Shown piece after piece: positions 1 through 8,900 of a stretch of 28,682 nucleotides of DNA. A program made the position numbers and the translations under genes. The stretch covers positions 1 to 28,682 of the forward strand of contig JAEXAH010000023.1 in NCBI GenBank assembly GCA_023458315.1. Direction: 5' to 3'. The notes beneath the pieces were generated by a model, which was given only the letters and a program-made list of their open reading frames with translations, ran no database searches and was not told the DNA's origin. Source of the DNA: Pseudomonadota bacterium. GTDB taxonomy: Bacteria; Pseudomonadota; Alphaproteobacteria; Rhodospirillales; Magnetospirillaceae. Within the stretch, counting starts at the first letter, position 1, and the number at the start of each line of letters is the position of its first letter.

Positions 1-27
1 CCGCTTCCTTGTCCAAGGACTTCCGCC

Positions 28-1299
28 ATGACCTCCCTGACCGATCCCCGCGCCCTGCTGCGGGCGCTGTTCGACGCGGCGGTGGCCGCCGCTCTGCCGT
101 CGGGCAATCTGTCGCGCTTCCTGCCGCCGCCGCCCAGGGGGCGGACGCTGGTGGTGGGCGCGGGCAAGGGGGCGGCCGCCATGGCCGCCGCCGTGGAATC
201 GGTGTGGGACGGCCCGCTGTCGGGTCTGGTGGTGACGCGCTACGGCCACGGTCTGCCGACCCGCGCCATCGAGGTGGTCGAGGCCGCCCACCCCAACCCC
301 GACGAGGCCAGCGAGCAGGCCGCCCGCCGCATCCTGGCCCAAGCGGCCGAGCTTGGCCCCGACGATCTGCTGCTGTGCCTGATTTCCGGCGGCGGTTCGG
401 CGCTGATGGCGCTGCCCGCCCCCGGCCTGACCCTGGCCGACAAGAAGGCGGTGACGCGCGAGCTGCTGCGCTGCGGCGCCGCCATCGACGAGATCAACGC
501 CGTGCGCAAGCATCTGTCGGCCATCAAGGGCGGCCGTCTGGCCGCCGCCGCCGCACCGGCGCGGGTGGTGACGCTGATGGTGTCGGACGTGCCCGGCGAC
601 GACCCGGCGGTCATCGCCTCTGGCCCCACCGTGCCCGACCCCACCACCTTCGCCGACGCCCGCGCGGTGATCGACAAATACGGCGTGCCGCTGCCCGAGG
701 CGGTGCGCCGTCACCTGGAGGCCGCCGAGGCGGAAAGCGTCAAACCCGGCGATGCCCGGCTGGCCCGCGCCGAGGCCCATCTGGTGGCCACCCCCCAGGA
801 CGCGCTGGAGGCCGCCGCCGCCGCCGCCCGCGCCATGGGCGTCACGCCGCTGATCCTGGGCAACGCCATCGAGGGTGAATCGCGCGAGGTGGCCCGGGTC
901 ATGGCCGCCATGGCCCGGCAGGCGACGCTGCACGGCCAGCCGATCCCCGCCCCCTGCGTGCTGCTGTCGGGCGGCGAAACCACGGTGACGGTGCGCGGGT
1001 CGGGGCGCGGCGGCCGCAACGCCGAATTCCTGCTGGCGCTGGCCGTCGCCTTGGACGGCCATGCCCGGGTGTGGGGCATCGCCTGCGACACCGACGGCAT
1101 CGACGGCACCGAGGACAATGCGGGCGCCATCCTGGCCCCCGACACCCTGGCCCGCGCGGCGGGTCTTGGCGTCGATGCCAAGGCCCGGCTGGCCGACAAT
1201 GATGGCTACGGTTTCTTCCACGCCCTGGGCGATCTGGTGATCACCGGCCCGACGCGGACCAACGTCAACGACTTCCGCGCCGTGCTGATCCTGCCGTGA
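28..1299 (+). CDS. Glycerate 2-kinase, MOFRL family (GckA/TtuD type)
   Basis: A 423-residue cytosolic protein that by family phosphorylates D-glycerate with ATP to 2-phosphoglycerate, feeding serine-cycle, glycolate or tartrate carbon into central metabolism. Visible features are a glycine-rich nucleotide-binding segment VVGAGKGAAAMA (about residues 42-53), the SGGGSALM loop (about 119-126), the conserved run VSDVPGDDPAVIASGPT in the middle, and the C-terminal MOFRL-domain signatures CDTDGIDGTEDNAGA and NDGYGFF. The length matches the family (about 420). The ATG at 28 is preceded by an AAGGA ribosome-binding site, and the protein begins directly with the expected N-terminal helix. It ends 16 bases from the convergent chemotaxis gene. 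No promoter can be judged because the window starts here. The family call is secure; the in vivo substrate route is inferred. Confidence 0.93.
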   Translation: MTSLTDPRALLRALFDAAVAAALPSGNLSRFLPPPPRGRTLVVGAGKGAAAMAAAVESVWDGPLSGLVVTRYGHGLPTRAIEVVEAAHPNPDEASEQAARRILAQAAELGPDDLLLCLISGGGSALMALPAPGLTLADKKAVTRELLRCGAAIDEINAVRKHLSAIKGGRLAAAAAPARVVTLMVSDVPGDDPAVIASGPTVPDPTTFADARAVIDKYGVPLPEAVRRHLEAAEAESVKPGDARLARAEAHLVATPQDALEAAAAAARAMGVTPLILGNAIEGESREVARVMAAMARQATLHGQPIPAPCVLLSGGETTVTVRGSGRGGRNAEFLLALAVALDGHARVWGIACDTDGIDGTEDNAGAILAPDTLARAAGLGVDAKARLADNDGYGFFHALGDLVITGPTRTNVNDFRAVLILP

Positions 1300-1305
1300 T
1301 GGGGT

Positions 1306-1327
1306 GGGCGGGGCGTCAGCCCCGCCC
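1306..1327. terminator. GC hairpin between convergent glycerate kinase and MCP genes
   Basis: Perfect 8-bp inverted repeat GGGCGGGG / CCCCGCCC with a 6-nt loop, spanning the 16-base gap and the stop codon of the leftward gene. It lacks a U-run on either strand, so it is only a plausible bidirectional transcription-end structure. Confidence 0.4.
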
Positions 1328-3025
1328 GCCGCCGCGCACCGTCGCCAGGAAATTGTCCACCTGACGGCGCAGCACCTCCGCCTGACCACCCAGACCGTCA
1401 GCCGAGGCCAGCACCTGCGAGGCGGCGGCGCCGGTCTGCACCGCCGCGTCGTGCACGTCGGCGATGGCGGTGTTGACCCGGGTGGTGCCGTCGGCGGCCT
1501 GATGGACGCTGCGGGTGATTTCGGCGGTGGCGGCATTCTGTTCCTCGACCGCCGCCGCGATGGCGCCTGCGATCTCGTCCACCGCGCGGATGCCCTCGGC
1601 CACGCCGCGAATGGCGGCGATGGCGTCGTCGGTGGCGCCGCGAATGTCGCCCACCTGGCGGGCGATGTCCTCGGTCGCCCGCGCCGTCTGGGTCGCCAGT
1701 TGCTTGACCTCGTGCGCGACCACCGCGAAGCCCTTGCCCGCCTCGCCCGCCCGCGCCGCCTCGATGGTGGCGTTCAGGGCCAGCAGATTGGTCTGGCTGG
1801 CGATGTCGCTGATCATCTGCACCACGGTGCCGATGCGCGCCGCCCGTTCCGCCAGACCGTCGACGATGGCGTTGGTGCCCGACGCCTGTTCGGCGGCGGC
1901 CCGCGCCCGGGTGGCGCTTTCCTCGATACGGCTGCCGATTTCCCTGGCCGAGGCGGCCAGTTGCTCGGCGGCGGCGGCCACGGTCTGGACGCTGGCGGCG
2001 GCCTCGGTCGAGGCGTTGGCCACGTCCTCGACCCGCTGTTGCGACTGGGCGGCGCCGCTGCTCAGGCTGCCCGCCGCGCCCCGCAATTCGGCGGCGGCGG
2101 TGGAGACGCCGTCCACCACGCCCGACACCTGTTCCTCGAAGGCGCGGGCCAGGGCTTCCATCTCTTCCTGGCGGCGGCGGCGGTTCTCTTCTTCCATTTC
2201 GGCCTGACGGGCGCGGAAGGCGGCGGCCTCGACCGCGTTGGTCTTCAGCACCGCCACGGCGCCGGAAATCTGGGCGATCTCGTCCTTGCCCGACGCGGCG
2301 GGGATCGTCACGTTCAAATCGCCGTCGGCCAGCTTGAGCACGGCGCCGGTCAGGCGGCGCAGCGGCCGCAGGGCGGCGACGATCCACAGGCCGAAGCCCA
2401 CGCCCACCGCCAGCGCCACCGCGCAGGCGGTCAGCATCAGGGTCTGGAAGCCGCGCGCCGTGGCACCGGACTGGGCGGCCTCGGCGCCGTTGCGGGCTTC
2501 CTGGAGATCGATGAACTGGTTGATGCGGGCCAGCCAGTCGACGAAGGCCGGGCGGGCCTGGGTGAGCAACAACGTCTCGGCCGCCGCGCGGTCGCCGGAA
2601 CGGCGGGCCGCCACCACCTGCTCCAGCAACGGCAGGGTGCGGGCCTCGGCCGCCTTGATGGAGGCCAGGATGGCGCGCTCGTCCTCGGTGACATCGCCCC
2701 CGGTGCCGAACATGGCATCCAGCGGCCCGGCCGAGGCGGCGTAGAAGGCGCGCAGCCGCTCGATCTCGGCCAGCACCTTGTCCAGTTCGCCATCGGGCAC
2801 CAGGATCACATCGCGCAGGGCGATGGCGCGGTCGTGCACGCTGCCGCGAAAATTGATGGCGTGGCGTTGTTTGACGCCGTTGATCTCGGCCATGTGGGTC
2901 AGGGTGTGGTCGATGGACCGCACCTCGCGGATGCCGATGGCGGTCAGGGCGGCCAGCAGCAGCAGCACCGCGCCCAATCCCAGGATCAGGCGCACGCGCA
3001 GGGGAAAGGTCGGGGTCGATGTCAT
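1316..3025 (-). CDS. Methyl-accepting chemotaxis protein
   Basis: A 569-residue transmembrane chemoreceptor. It has an N-terminal membrane helix (about residues 10-32), a periplasmic helical region of about 160 residues resembling a four-helix-bundle sensor, a second membrane helix (about 194-219), a HAMP linker (about 217-270), and a long alanine-rich cytoplasmic coiled coil. The hairpin tip contains the hallmark ISDIASQTNLLALNATIEAA (about 405-424) followed by AGKGFAVVAHEV, which contacts CheA and CheW. The ATG at 3025 has GGAGA 7 bases upstream. It is transcribed divergently from the EAL-domain gene. No C-terminal CheR/CheB pentapeptide is present; it ends in RGGGRG. The ligand cannot be read from sequence. 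Its membership of the receptor family is certain. Confidence 0.95.
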   Translation of the reverse strand: MTSTPTFPLRVRLILGLGAVLLLLAALTAIGIREVRSIDHTLTHMAEINGVKQRHAINFRGSVHDRAIALRDVILVPDGELDKVLAEIERLRAFYAASAGPLDAMFGTGGDVTEDERAILASIKAAEARTLPLLEQVVAARRSGDRAAAETLLLTQARPAFVDWLARINQFIDLQEARNGAEAAQSGATARGFQTLMLTACAVALAVGVGFGLWIVAALRPLRRLTGAVLKLADGDLNVTIPAASGKDEIAQISGAVAVLKTNAVEAAAFRARQAEMEEENRRRRQEEMEALARAFEEQVSGVVDGVSTAAAELRGAAGSLSSGAAQSQQRVEDVANASTEAAASVQTVAAAAEQLAASAREIGSRIEESATRARAAAEQASGTNAIVDGLAERAARIGTVVQMISDIASQTNLLALNATIEAARAGEAGKGFAVVAHEVKQLATQTARATEDIARQVGDIRGATDDAIAAIRGVAEGIRAVDEIAGAIAAAVEEQNAATAEITRSVHQAADGTTRVNTAIADVHDAAVQTGAAASQVLASADGLGGQAEVLRRQVDNFLATVRGGGRG

Positions 3026-3102
3026 GGCGGTTTCTCCGTCTGCGTTGGCCGCTGTCAGATAGGGTGCGCGGACGGCCTAGGCTAGTCGGGGGGATTTCTT
3101 AT

Positions 3103-3131
3103 TTGAAATCGATAATTTCATACTCAATAAT
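3103..3131 (+). promoter_or_regulatory. Predicted sigma-70 promoter of the EAL-domain gene
   Basis: TTGAAA (3103-3108) and AATAAT (3126-3131) are separated by 17 bases in a short AT-rich stretch that stands out from the surrounding GC-rich DNA. The expected start is near 3138, about 26 bases before the ATG at 3164. A small dyad, TGAAAT-CGAT-AATTTCA, lies between the two boxes. Confidence 0.5.
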
Positions 3132-3163
3132 CCAAGACATCGATCGAAAAACGAGGTATCCCC

Positions 3164-4303
3164 ATGCCCGCCGCCACCCACGTCCTGGCCGTCCAGGTCG
3201 GCGCCCTGTCGTTGCTGGATCAATCCATGGGCGAGGCGGTGATGGATTCCGCCCTGACCGAACTGGACCGCCGCCTGCCGCCGCTGTTCGCCGAGGTGCT
3301 GGCCCGCCATGGCGGCGGCCGGGCATTGCCGGGGGCGCGGCGCGGCCGCTGGGGCATGGGCTTCACCCTGTCGCCAAACGCCCTGGGTGAAAGCCCGGAC
3401 GAGACGCTGGCCGTGCTGGAAAACGCCGCCCGCCATCTGTTGCGCGACACGGTCAACGACGTGCTGGGCGCCGCCACCGGCGGCACCGCCGCCCTGGTGG
3501 TGCGCGCCGCCGCGGTCCCCGCCGGGGCGGCGCCGTGCGGGCCGTGGCTGGACGTGCTGCTGACCTCGGAACACCAGCGGCTGCCGGAACTGGAACGATT
3601 GCGCGACGACCTGCACGCCATCCTGGACGGCGACGGCATCCGCACCCTGCTGCAACCCATCGTCGCCTTCGACGACGGCCGCCTGTTGGGGTTCGAGGCG
3701 CTGTCGCGCGGTCCGGCGGGCCATGCGCTGGAACGGGCCGACCGGCTGTTCGACGCCGCCGCCCGCACCGGCCTGACCCTGGATCTGGAACGGGCCTGTG
3801 CCCTGCGCGCCGCGAAATGGGCCGATCAATTGCCGTCGGGGCTGTTCCTGACCGTCAATGTCAGCGCGCCGCTGATCGCCGACGAAGCCGTGCGCGCCGC
3901 CCTGGGCCGCCCCGGCATCGTCACCGAGATCACCGAGCATCTGCCGCTGGGCCGCGCCTCGGAATTGCTGCCCGCCCTGGCGGCATTGCGGGCGGCGGGC
4001 GGCCGGGTGGCGCTGGACGACACCGGTTGCGGCTTCGCCGACACCGAGGCCACCCAGGTGCTGCGCCCCGAACTGGTCAAGCTGTGCATCACGGTGATCC
4101 GCAGCGCCCGGCGCAGCCCCGACGTGCTGCCGGAATTGCGCGCCACCATCGACCGCTTTCGCGCATTGGGCGCCCAGGTGCTGGCCGAGGGGGTGGAAAC
4201 CGAGGAAGAACGCGCCGCCCTGTCCGGCCTGGGCATCGCCCTGGCCCAAGGCTGGCTGTTCGGCAAGCCGGTTCCCGCCGCCGAATGGCGGCAGTTCGCC
4301 TGA
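3164..4303 (+). CDS. EAL-domain protein (cyclic-di-GMP phosphodiesterase-like, altered active-site loop)
   Basis: A soluble 379-residue protein. Residues 1-145 are an unassigned N-terminal region and residues about 150-379 form an EAL domain, the fold that hydrolyses or binds cyclic di-GMP. Readable catalytic positions are E178 (FEALSRG), N232 (VNVS), E255 (TEITEH), D285-D286, K306, E342 (AEGVE) and Q362 (QGWLFG). Two departures are clear: the usual DDFGTGYSS loop reads DDTGCGFAD, and the aspartate of the K-I-D motif is a cysteine (KLCI, C308). Activity may therefore be reduced, or the domain may act as a sensor. The ATG has GAGG 7-8 bases upstream and a good promoter before it. Being divergent from a chemoreceptor suggests, without proving, a role in motility or signalling control. 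It ends 4 bases from the convergent MFS gene. Confidence 0.85.
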   Translation: MPAATHVLAVQVGALSLLDQSMGEAVMDSALTELDRRLPPLFAEVLARHGGGRALPGARRGRWGMGFTLSPNALGESPDETLAVLENAARHLLRDTVNDVLGAATGGTAALVVRAAAVPAGAAPCGPWLDVLLTSEHQRLPELERLRDDLHAILDGDGIRTLLQPIVAFDDGRLLGFEALSRGPAGHALERADRLFDAAARTGLTLDLERACALRAAKWADQLPSGLFLTVNVSAPLIADEAVRAALGRPGIVTEITEHLPLGRASELLPALAALRAAGGRVALDDTGCGFADTEATQVLRPELVKLCITVIRSARRSPDVLPELRATIDRFRALGAQVLAEGVETEEERAALSGLGIALAQGWLFGKPVPAAEWRQFA

Positions 4304-4307
4304 TCCG

Positions 4308-5480
4308 CTAGCGCTTCAGGCCAAGGAACAGCGCCAGCGCGGCCATGGCGCACAGGCCGATGATTCCGGCCATGGGCAGGGCTGTGCCCTCGCCCGCCAG
4401 CCCGACCAGCGGCGCGGCGATGGCGCCCACCAGGAACCGCACGGTGCCCAGCAGGGCCGAGGCCGATCCGGCGTTGCGGCCGTGATTGCCCAGCGCCATG
4501 GCCGAGACGTTGGGCGCCACCAGACCCTGTGACGCCACCACCACGAACAGCCCGGCCAGCACGCCCCATAATCCGAAATCCAGCAGCACCGCCGCCTGCA
4601 ACACCACCGCGCCCACCGCCAGCGCCACCAGCCCGGCCACGGTCAGGCGGCGCGGACCGACCCGGTGCACCAGCTTGCCGTTGACCTGCGACAGGGCGAT
4701 CAGACCCAGGGCGTTGGCGCCGAACACCAGGGCGAAATCCTGGGCCGACACGCCATAGATTTTTTGCAGCACGAAGGGCGACCCGGCGATGTAGGCGAAC
4801 ATGGCGGCGAAGGCCAGCCCCGCCACCGCCGCGTTGCCCAGGAACACCCGGTCGCGCAGCACTCCGGCAAAGGCGGTCAGGGTGTTGCCCAGACCGCCGG
4901 GACGGCGGTTCTCGGGCGGCAGGGTTTCCGGCAACACCCGGACCATCACCGCGATCAGCGCCAGTCCGGCCGCCGCCAGCACCAGGAAGATGCCGTGCCA
5001 CGACACCAGCCGCAGCATCTGGGCGCCCAGCACCGGCGCCAGGATCGGCGCCAATCCCATGACCAGCATCAACGTCGAGAAGAACCGCGCCGCCGCCGCG
5101 CCGTGGTAAAGGTCGCGGGCCACCGCCGTGGCGATGACCAGCGCCGCCGACCCGGCCAACCCCTGGGCGAAGCGCGCCGCCACCAGCAACGGCGCGGTGG
5201 GGGCCAGGGCGCACAGCACACTCATCAGCGCATAGACCGCCAGCCCGACGAACAGCGGCCGCCGCCGCCCCACCGCGTCGGAAATCGGCCCCACCACCAA
5301 CTGCCCCAACGCCAGCCCCAGGATACAGGCCGACAGGCTGGCCTGGATGGCCGAGGGCGTGGTGGCGAAATCCGCCGCGATATGGGGAAAGGCGGGCAGA
5401 TACATGTCGATGGACAACGGCCCCAGCGCGGTGATGGCGCCGAGACAGAGGACGAAGCGAAGCTGGGGTTTGTCGGACAT
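4308..5480 (-). CDS. Bcr/CflA-family MFS multidrug exporter
   Basis: A 390-residue inner-membrane protein with about 12 hydrophobic segments. The opening LGPLSIDMYLPAFPHIAADF is typical of the Bcr/CflA branch of the DHA1 drug:proton antiporters. It is followed by the MFS motif-A-like loop GPISDAVGRRRP and the segment ARDLYHGAAAARFFSTLMLV after helix 4. Known relatives export bicyclomycin, chloramphenicol, sulfonamides or cysteine; the substrate here is unknown. I chose the ATG at 5480 because AGGAG lies 7 bases upstream and the protein then starts immediately before helix 1. The frame is open further upstream, but that extension is encoded by the repeat element and has no family match. It is a single gene, convergent with the EAL gene. 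Confidence 0.92.
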   Translation of the reverse strand: MSDKPQLRFVLCLGAITALGPLSIDMYLPAFPHIAADFATTPSAIQASLSACILGLALGQLVVGPISDAVGRRRPLFVGLAVYALMSVLCALAPTAPLLVAARFAQGLAGSAALVIATAVARDLYHGAAAARFFSTLMLVMGLAPILAPVLGAQMLRLVSWHGIFLVLAAAGLALIAVMVRVLPETLPPENRRPGGLGNTLTAFAGVLRDRVFLGNAAVAGLAFAAMFAYIAGSPFVLQKIYGVSAQDFALVFGANALGLIALSQVNGKLVHRVGPRRLTVAGLVALAVGAVVLQAAVLLDFGLWGVLAGLFVVVASQGLVAPNVSAMALGNHGRNAGSASALLGTVRFLVGAIAAPLVGLAGEGTALPMAGIIGLCAMAALALFLGLKR

Positions 5481-5585
5481 GGGGGCACTCCTGGCCTTCA
5501 TGCCTAGCACGGGACGGGGAAGGGTGCCAAGGAACAGGGTGGTTTGTTGCTTTCCCGGCTGCCGCCCGCGTTGGCGGAATGACCC

Positions 5586-5817
5586 AGCGGTAACACGGAT
5601 AAACACGGATAAGCAGGATGGGCACGGATGGTCTTGTTTGTCTTGCCGTCATGCCCGTGCTTGGCACGGGCATCCACGCGGCGCCGCCCAGAGGTTTGTT
5701 TAAAAGGCTTTCCTAACGGGATCACATGGATCGCCGGGTCAAAAACAGCGATGACGGAAGGACAGGGAGAAACATCCGTGCCCATCCCACCCATCCGTGT
5801 TTATCCGTGTTACCGCT
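5586..5817. repeat. Composite inverted repeat A: decamer arrays (ACACGGATRR) around an alphaproteobacterial palindrome
   Basis: This fills most of the 423-base gene-free stretch 5481-5903. The left arm 5586-5630 and right arm 5773-5817 are 45-base inverted copies with 4 mismatches, each holding tandem 10-bp units of type ACACGGATAA. The 142-base interior has a second layer. 5651-5672 is a hairpin (ATGCCCGTGC, TTG, GCACGGGCAT), and 5745-5756 (AGCGATGACGG) pairs with the CCGTCAT before that hairpin. This resembles the common alphaproteobacterial intergenic palindrome built on GTCATGCCCG...CGGGCAT. The remaining bases 5481-5585 and 5818-5870 hold no gene that I can support. A small hairpin, TCCACG-AA-CGTGGA, lies at 5825-5838. 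Confidence 0.85.
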
Positions 5818-5870
5818 AGATCCTTCCACGAACGTGGACGGTGGTCGGAAGGTCATCCCCCCCCCAACGC

Positions 5871-5897
5871 AAAAACCCCGGCACTGGGCCGGGGTTT
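5871..5897 (-). terminator. Rho-independent terminator of gltD-gltB
   Basis: The 10-bp perfect stem AAACCCCGGC / GCCGGGGTTT (5873-5882 and 5888-5897) has a 5-base loop. On the minus strand it is followed by a run of T (AAAAA at 5871-5875 on the plus strand). It begins 7 bases after the gltB stop codon, exactly where the leftward operon should end. Confidence 0.85.
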
Positions 5898-5903
5898 CGC
5901 TTT

Positions 5904-8900
5904 TTACTCCGCCGCGATGGACCCGGCCTTGCCGACCGGGTGTTCCAGGCGCGACAGCATTTCCTTGGGCACCACCTGGACGAATTTGGGCAATTCGCGC
6001 GCCCAGTCGGCCAGCAGGCTTTCGGCCCAATGGCTTTGGGTTTCCTGCACGTGCTCCTTGATCAGATCCTTGAGCACGCCCTGCCAGTAGACGGTTTCCA
6101 CCTTCTGCCAGATGACGCTTTCGGGATTGACCTTGGCGGCGAAGGTGCCGTCGGCGTCATAGACGAAGGCCATACCGCCGGTCATGCCCGCCGCGAAATT
6201 GGCGCCGACGCTGCCCAGGATGACCACGGTGCCGCCGGTCAGGTATTCGCAGCCGTTGGAGCCGCAGCCCTCGATCACCGCGGTGGCGCCGGAATTGCGC
6301 ACGGCGAAGCGTTCGCCCGCCTGACCCGCCGCGAACAGCTTGCCGCTGGTGGCGCCGTACAGCACGGTGTTGCCGATGATGGTGTTCTCGTTGGATTTCA
6401 GCGGGCTGGACACCGGCGGCCGCACCACGATGGTGCCGCCGGACAGGCCCTTGCCCACGTAATCGTTGGAATCGCCGAACACTTCCAGCTTCAGGCCCTG
6501 CACGGCGAAGGCGCCCAAGGACTGGCCGCACGATCCGCGCAGACGCACGGTGATATGGCCGGGTTGCAGGCCGGTCATGCCGTACTTCTTGGTGATCTTG
6601 TGGCTCAGCTTGGTGCCGATGGCGCGCTGGACGTTGCGGACGTTGTAGGTCAATTGCATCTTTTCGCCGTCCTCAAGGGCCGGGGCGGCGTCCTTGATGA
6701 TCTGGGCGTCCAGGGTTTCCGGAACCTCGTTGCGTTCCTCCTGGGTGCAATAGCGGGCGTGGCCGCCCGCATCGGCCTGGGCCAGCAGCGGGTTGAGGTC
6801 CAGATCGTCCAGGTGGGCGGCGCCACGGCTGACCTGCTTCAGCAGGTCGGTGCGGCCGATGATCTCGGTCAGCGAGCGCACGCCCAAGCTGGCCAGGATC
6901 TCGCGCACTTCCTCGGCGATGAAGCTGAACAGGTTCACCACCTTGTACGGGCTGCCGGTGAACTTGGCGCGCAGCGCCGGGTCCTGGGTGCACACCCCCA
7001 CCGGGCAGGTGTTGGAATGGCACTGGCGGACCATGATGCAGCCCATGGCGATCAGGCTGGTGGTGCCGATGCCGAATTCCTCGGCGCCCAGCATGGCGGC
7101 GATGACGATGTCGCGGCCGGTCTTGAGGCCGCCATCGGTGCGCAGCTTGACGCGGTGGCGCAGGCGGTTGAGGGTCAGCACCTGGTGGGCCTCGGACAGT
7201 CCCAGTTCCCAGGGCAGACCGGCGAACTTGATGGAGGTCTGCGGGCTGGCGCCGGTGCCGCCGACATTGCCCGAGATCAGGATGGTGTCGGCCTTGGCCT
7301 TGGCGACGCCCGCCGCCACCGTGCCGATGCCCGAGCGCGACACCAGCTTGACCGTCACCTTGGCCTGCGGATTGATCTGCTTCAGGTCATAGATGAGCTG
7401 CGCCAGATCCTCGATGGAATAGATATCGTGGTGCGGCGGCGGGCTGATCAGCGTCACGCCGGGGGTGGCGTGGCGCAGCTTGGCGATCTCGACCGTGACC
7501 TTGAAGCCGGGCAACTGGCCGCCCTCGCCGGGCTTGGCGCCCTGGGCCACCTTGATCTCGATCTCGCGGCACATGTTCAGGTATTCGGCGGTGACGCCGA
7601 ACCGGCCCGAAGCGATCTGCTTGACCGCCGAATTGGCGTTGTCGCCGTTGGGGCGCGGGCGATAGCGCTCGCGGTCCTCGCCGCCCTCGCCCGACACCGA
7701 CTTGGCGCCGATGCGGTTCATGGCGATGTTCAGGGCGCCATGCGCCTCGGGCGACAGCGCGCCCAGGCTCATGCCCGGGGTCAGGAAGCGCTTGCGGATC
7801 TCGGTGATGCTTTCCACCTCGTCCACGCTGATGGCGGTGCCGACGGGGGCGAAGTCCAGCAGGTCGCGGATGGTGATGGGCGGAAGCCGACGCATGCCGT
7901 CCGAGTACTTCTTGTACAGCGAATAGCTGTCGGTGTTGCAGGCGTTTTGCAGGGTATGGATCAGGGTGCCGTCGAAGGAATGCGCCTCGGCGCCGCGGCG
8001 GAAGCGATAGAACCCGCCGATCGGCAGCACGGCGGCATCGACGCCGAAGCCCTGGGCGTGCTGTTCGATCGAGGTCTTCTCGATGCCGTTCAGACCGATG
8101 CCCGAGATGCGGCTGGTCATGCCCGGGAAGAATTCGGCGACCAGCGAACGCGACAGGCCGATGGCCTCGAAATTATAGCCGCCGCGATAGCTGCTGATCA
8201 CCGAGATGCCCATCTTGGACATGATCTTCAGCAGGCCCTGGTCGATGGCCTTCTTGTAATTGCGCACCGCTTCTTCCAGGGTCAGGCCGGGCAGCAGGCC
8301 GCGACGGTGGCGGTCGGCGATGGCTTCCTGGGCCAGATAGGCGTTGACGGTGGTGGCGCCGACGCCGATCAGCACGGCGAAGTAATGCACGTCCAGCGCC
8401 TCGCCCGAACGCACGTTCAGCGAGGTCCAGGTGCGCAGGCTGAGCCGCACCAGATGCGAGTGCACGCCGCCCGCCGCCAGGATCATGGGCAGGCCGACAC
8501 GGTTGTCGCCGATGGCCTTGTCCGACAGGATCAGGTGGGTGCAGCCCGCACGCACCGCCTCTTCCGCCTCGCGCCGCACGCGGTTCAGGGCATCGCGCAG
8601 CGCGTGCTCGCCCGATTTGGGATCGAAGGTGCAGTCGATTTCGGCCGCCGCCTCGCCCATGTAGCGGCGCATGGCCTCGAACTCGGAATTGGACAGCACC
8701 GGCGATTCCAGGGCCAGCACGTCACACTGGCTTTCATGCTCGTCCAGGATGTTGCCCAGATTGCCCAGCCGGGTGCGCAGGGACATCACCCGCGACTCGC
8801 GCAAGCTGTCGATCGGCGGGTTGGTGACTTGGCTGAAATTCTGGCGGAAGAAATGGTGCAGGCCGCGATAATGCTCGGACAGCACCGCCAGCGGCGCGTC

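Noticed and set aside
5586..5817. CRISPR array
   Set aside because: The repeats are 10 bp, tandem without unique spacers, and arranged as inverted arms. No cas genes are present.
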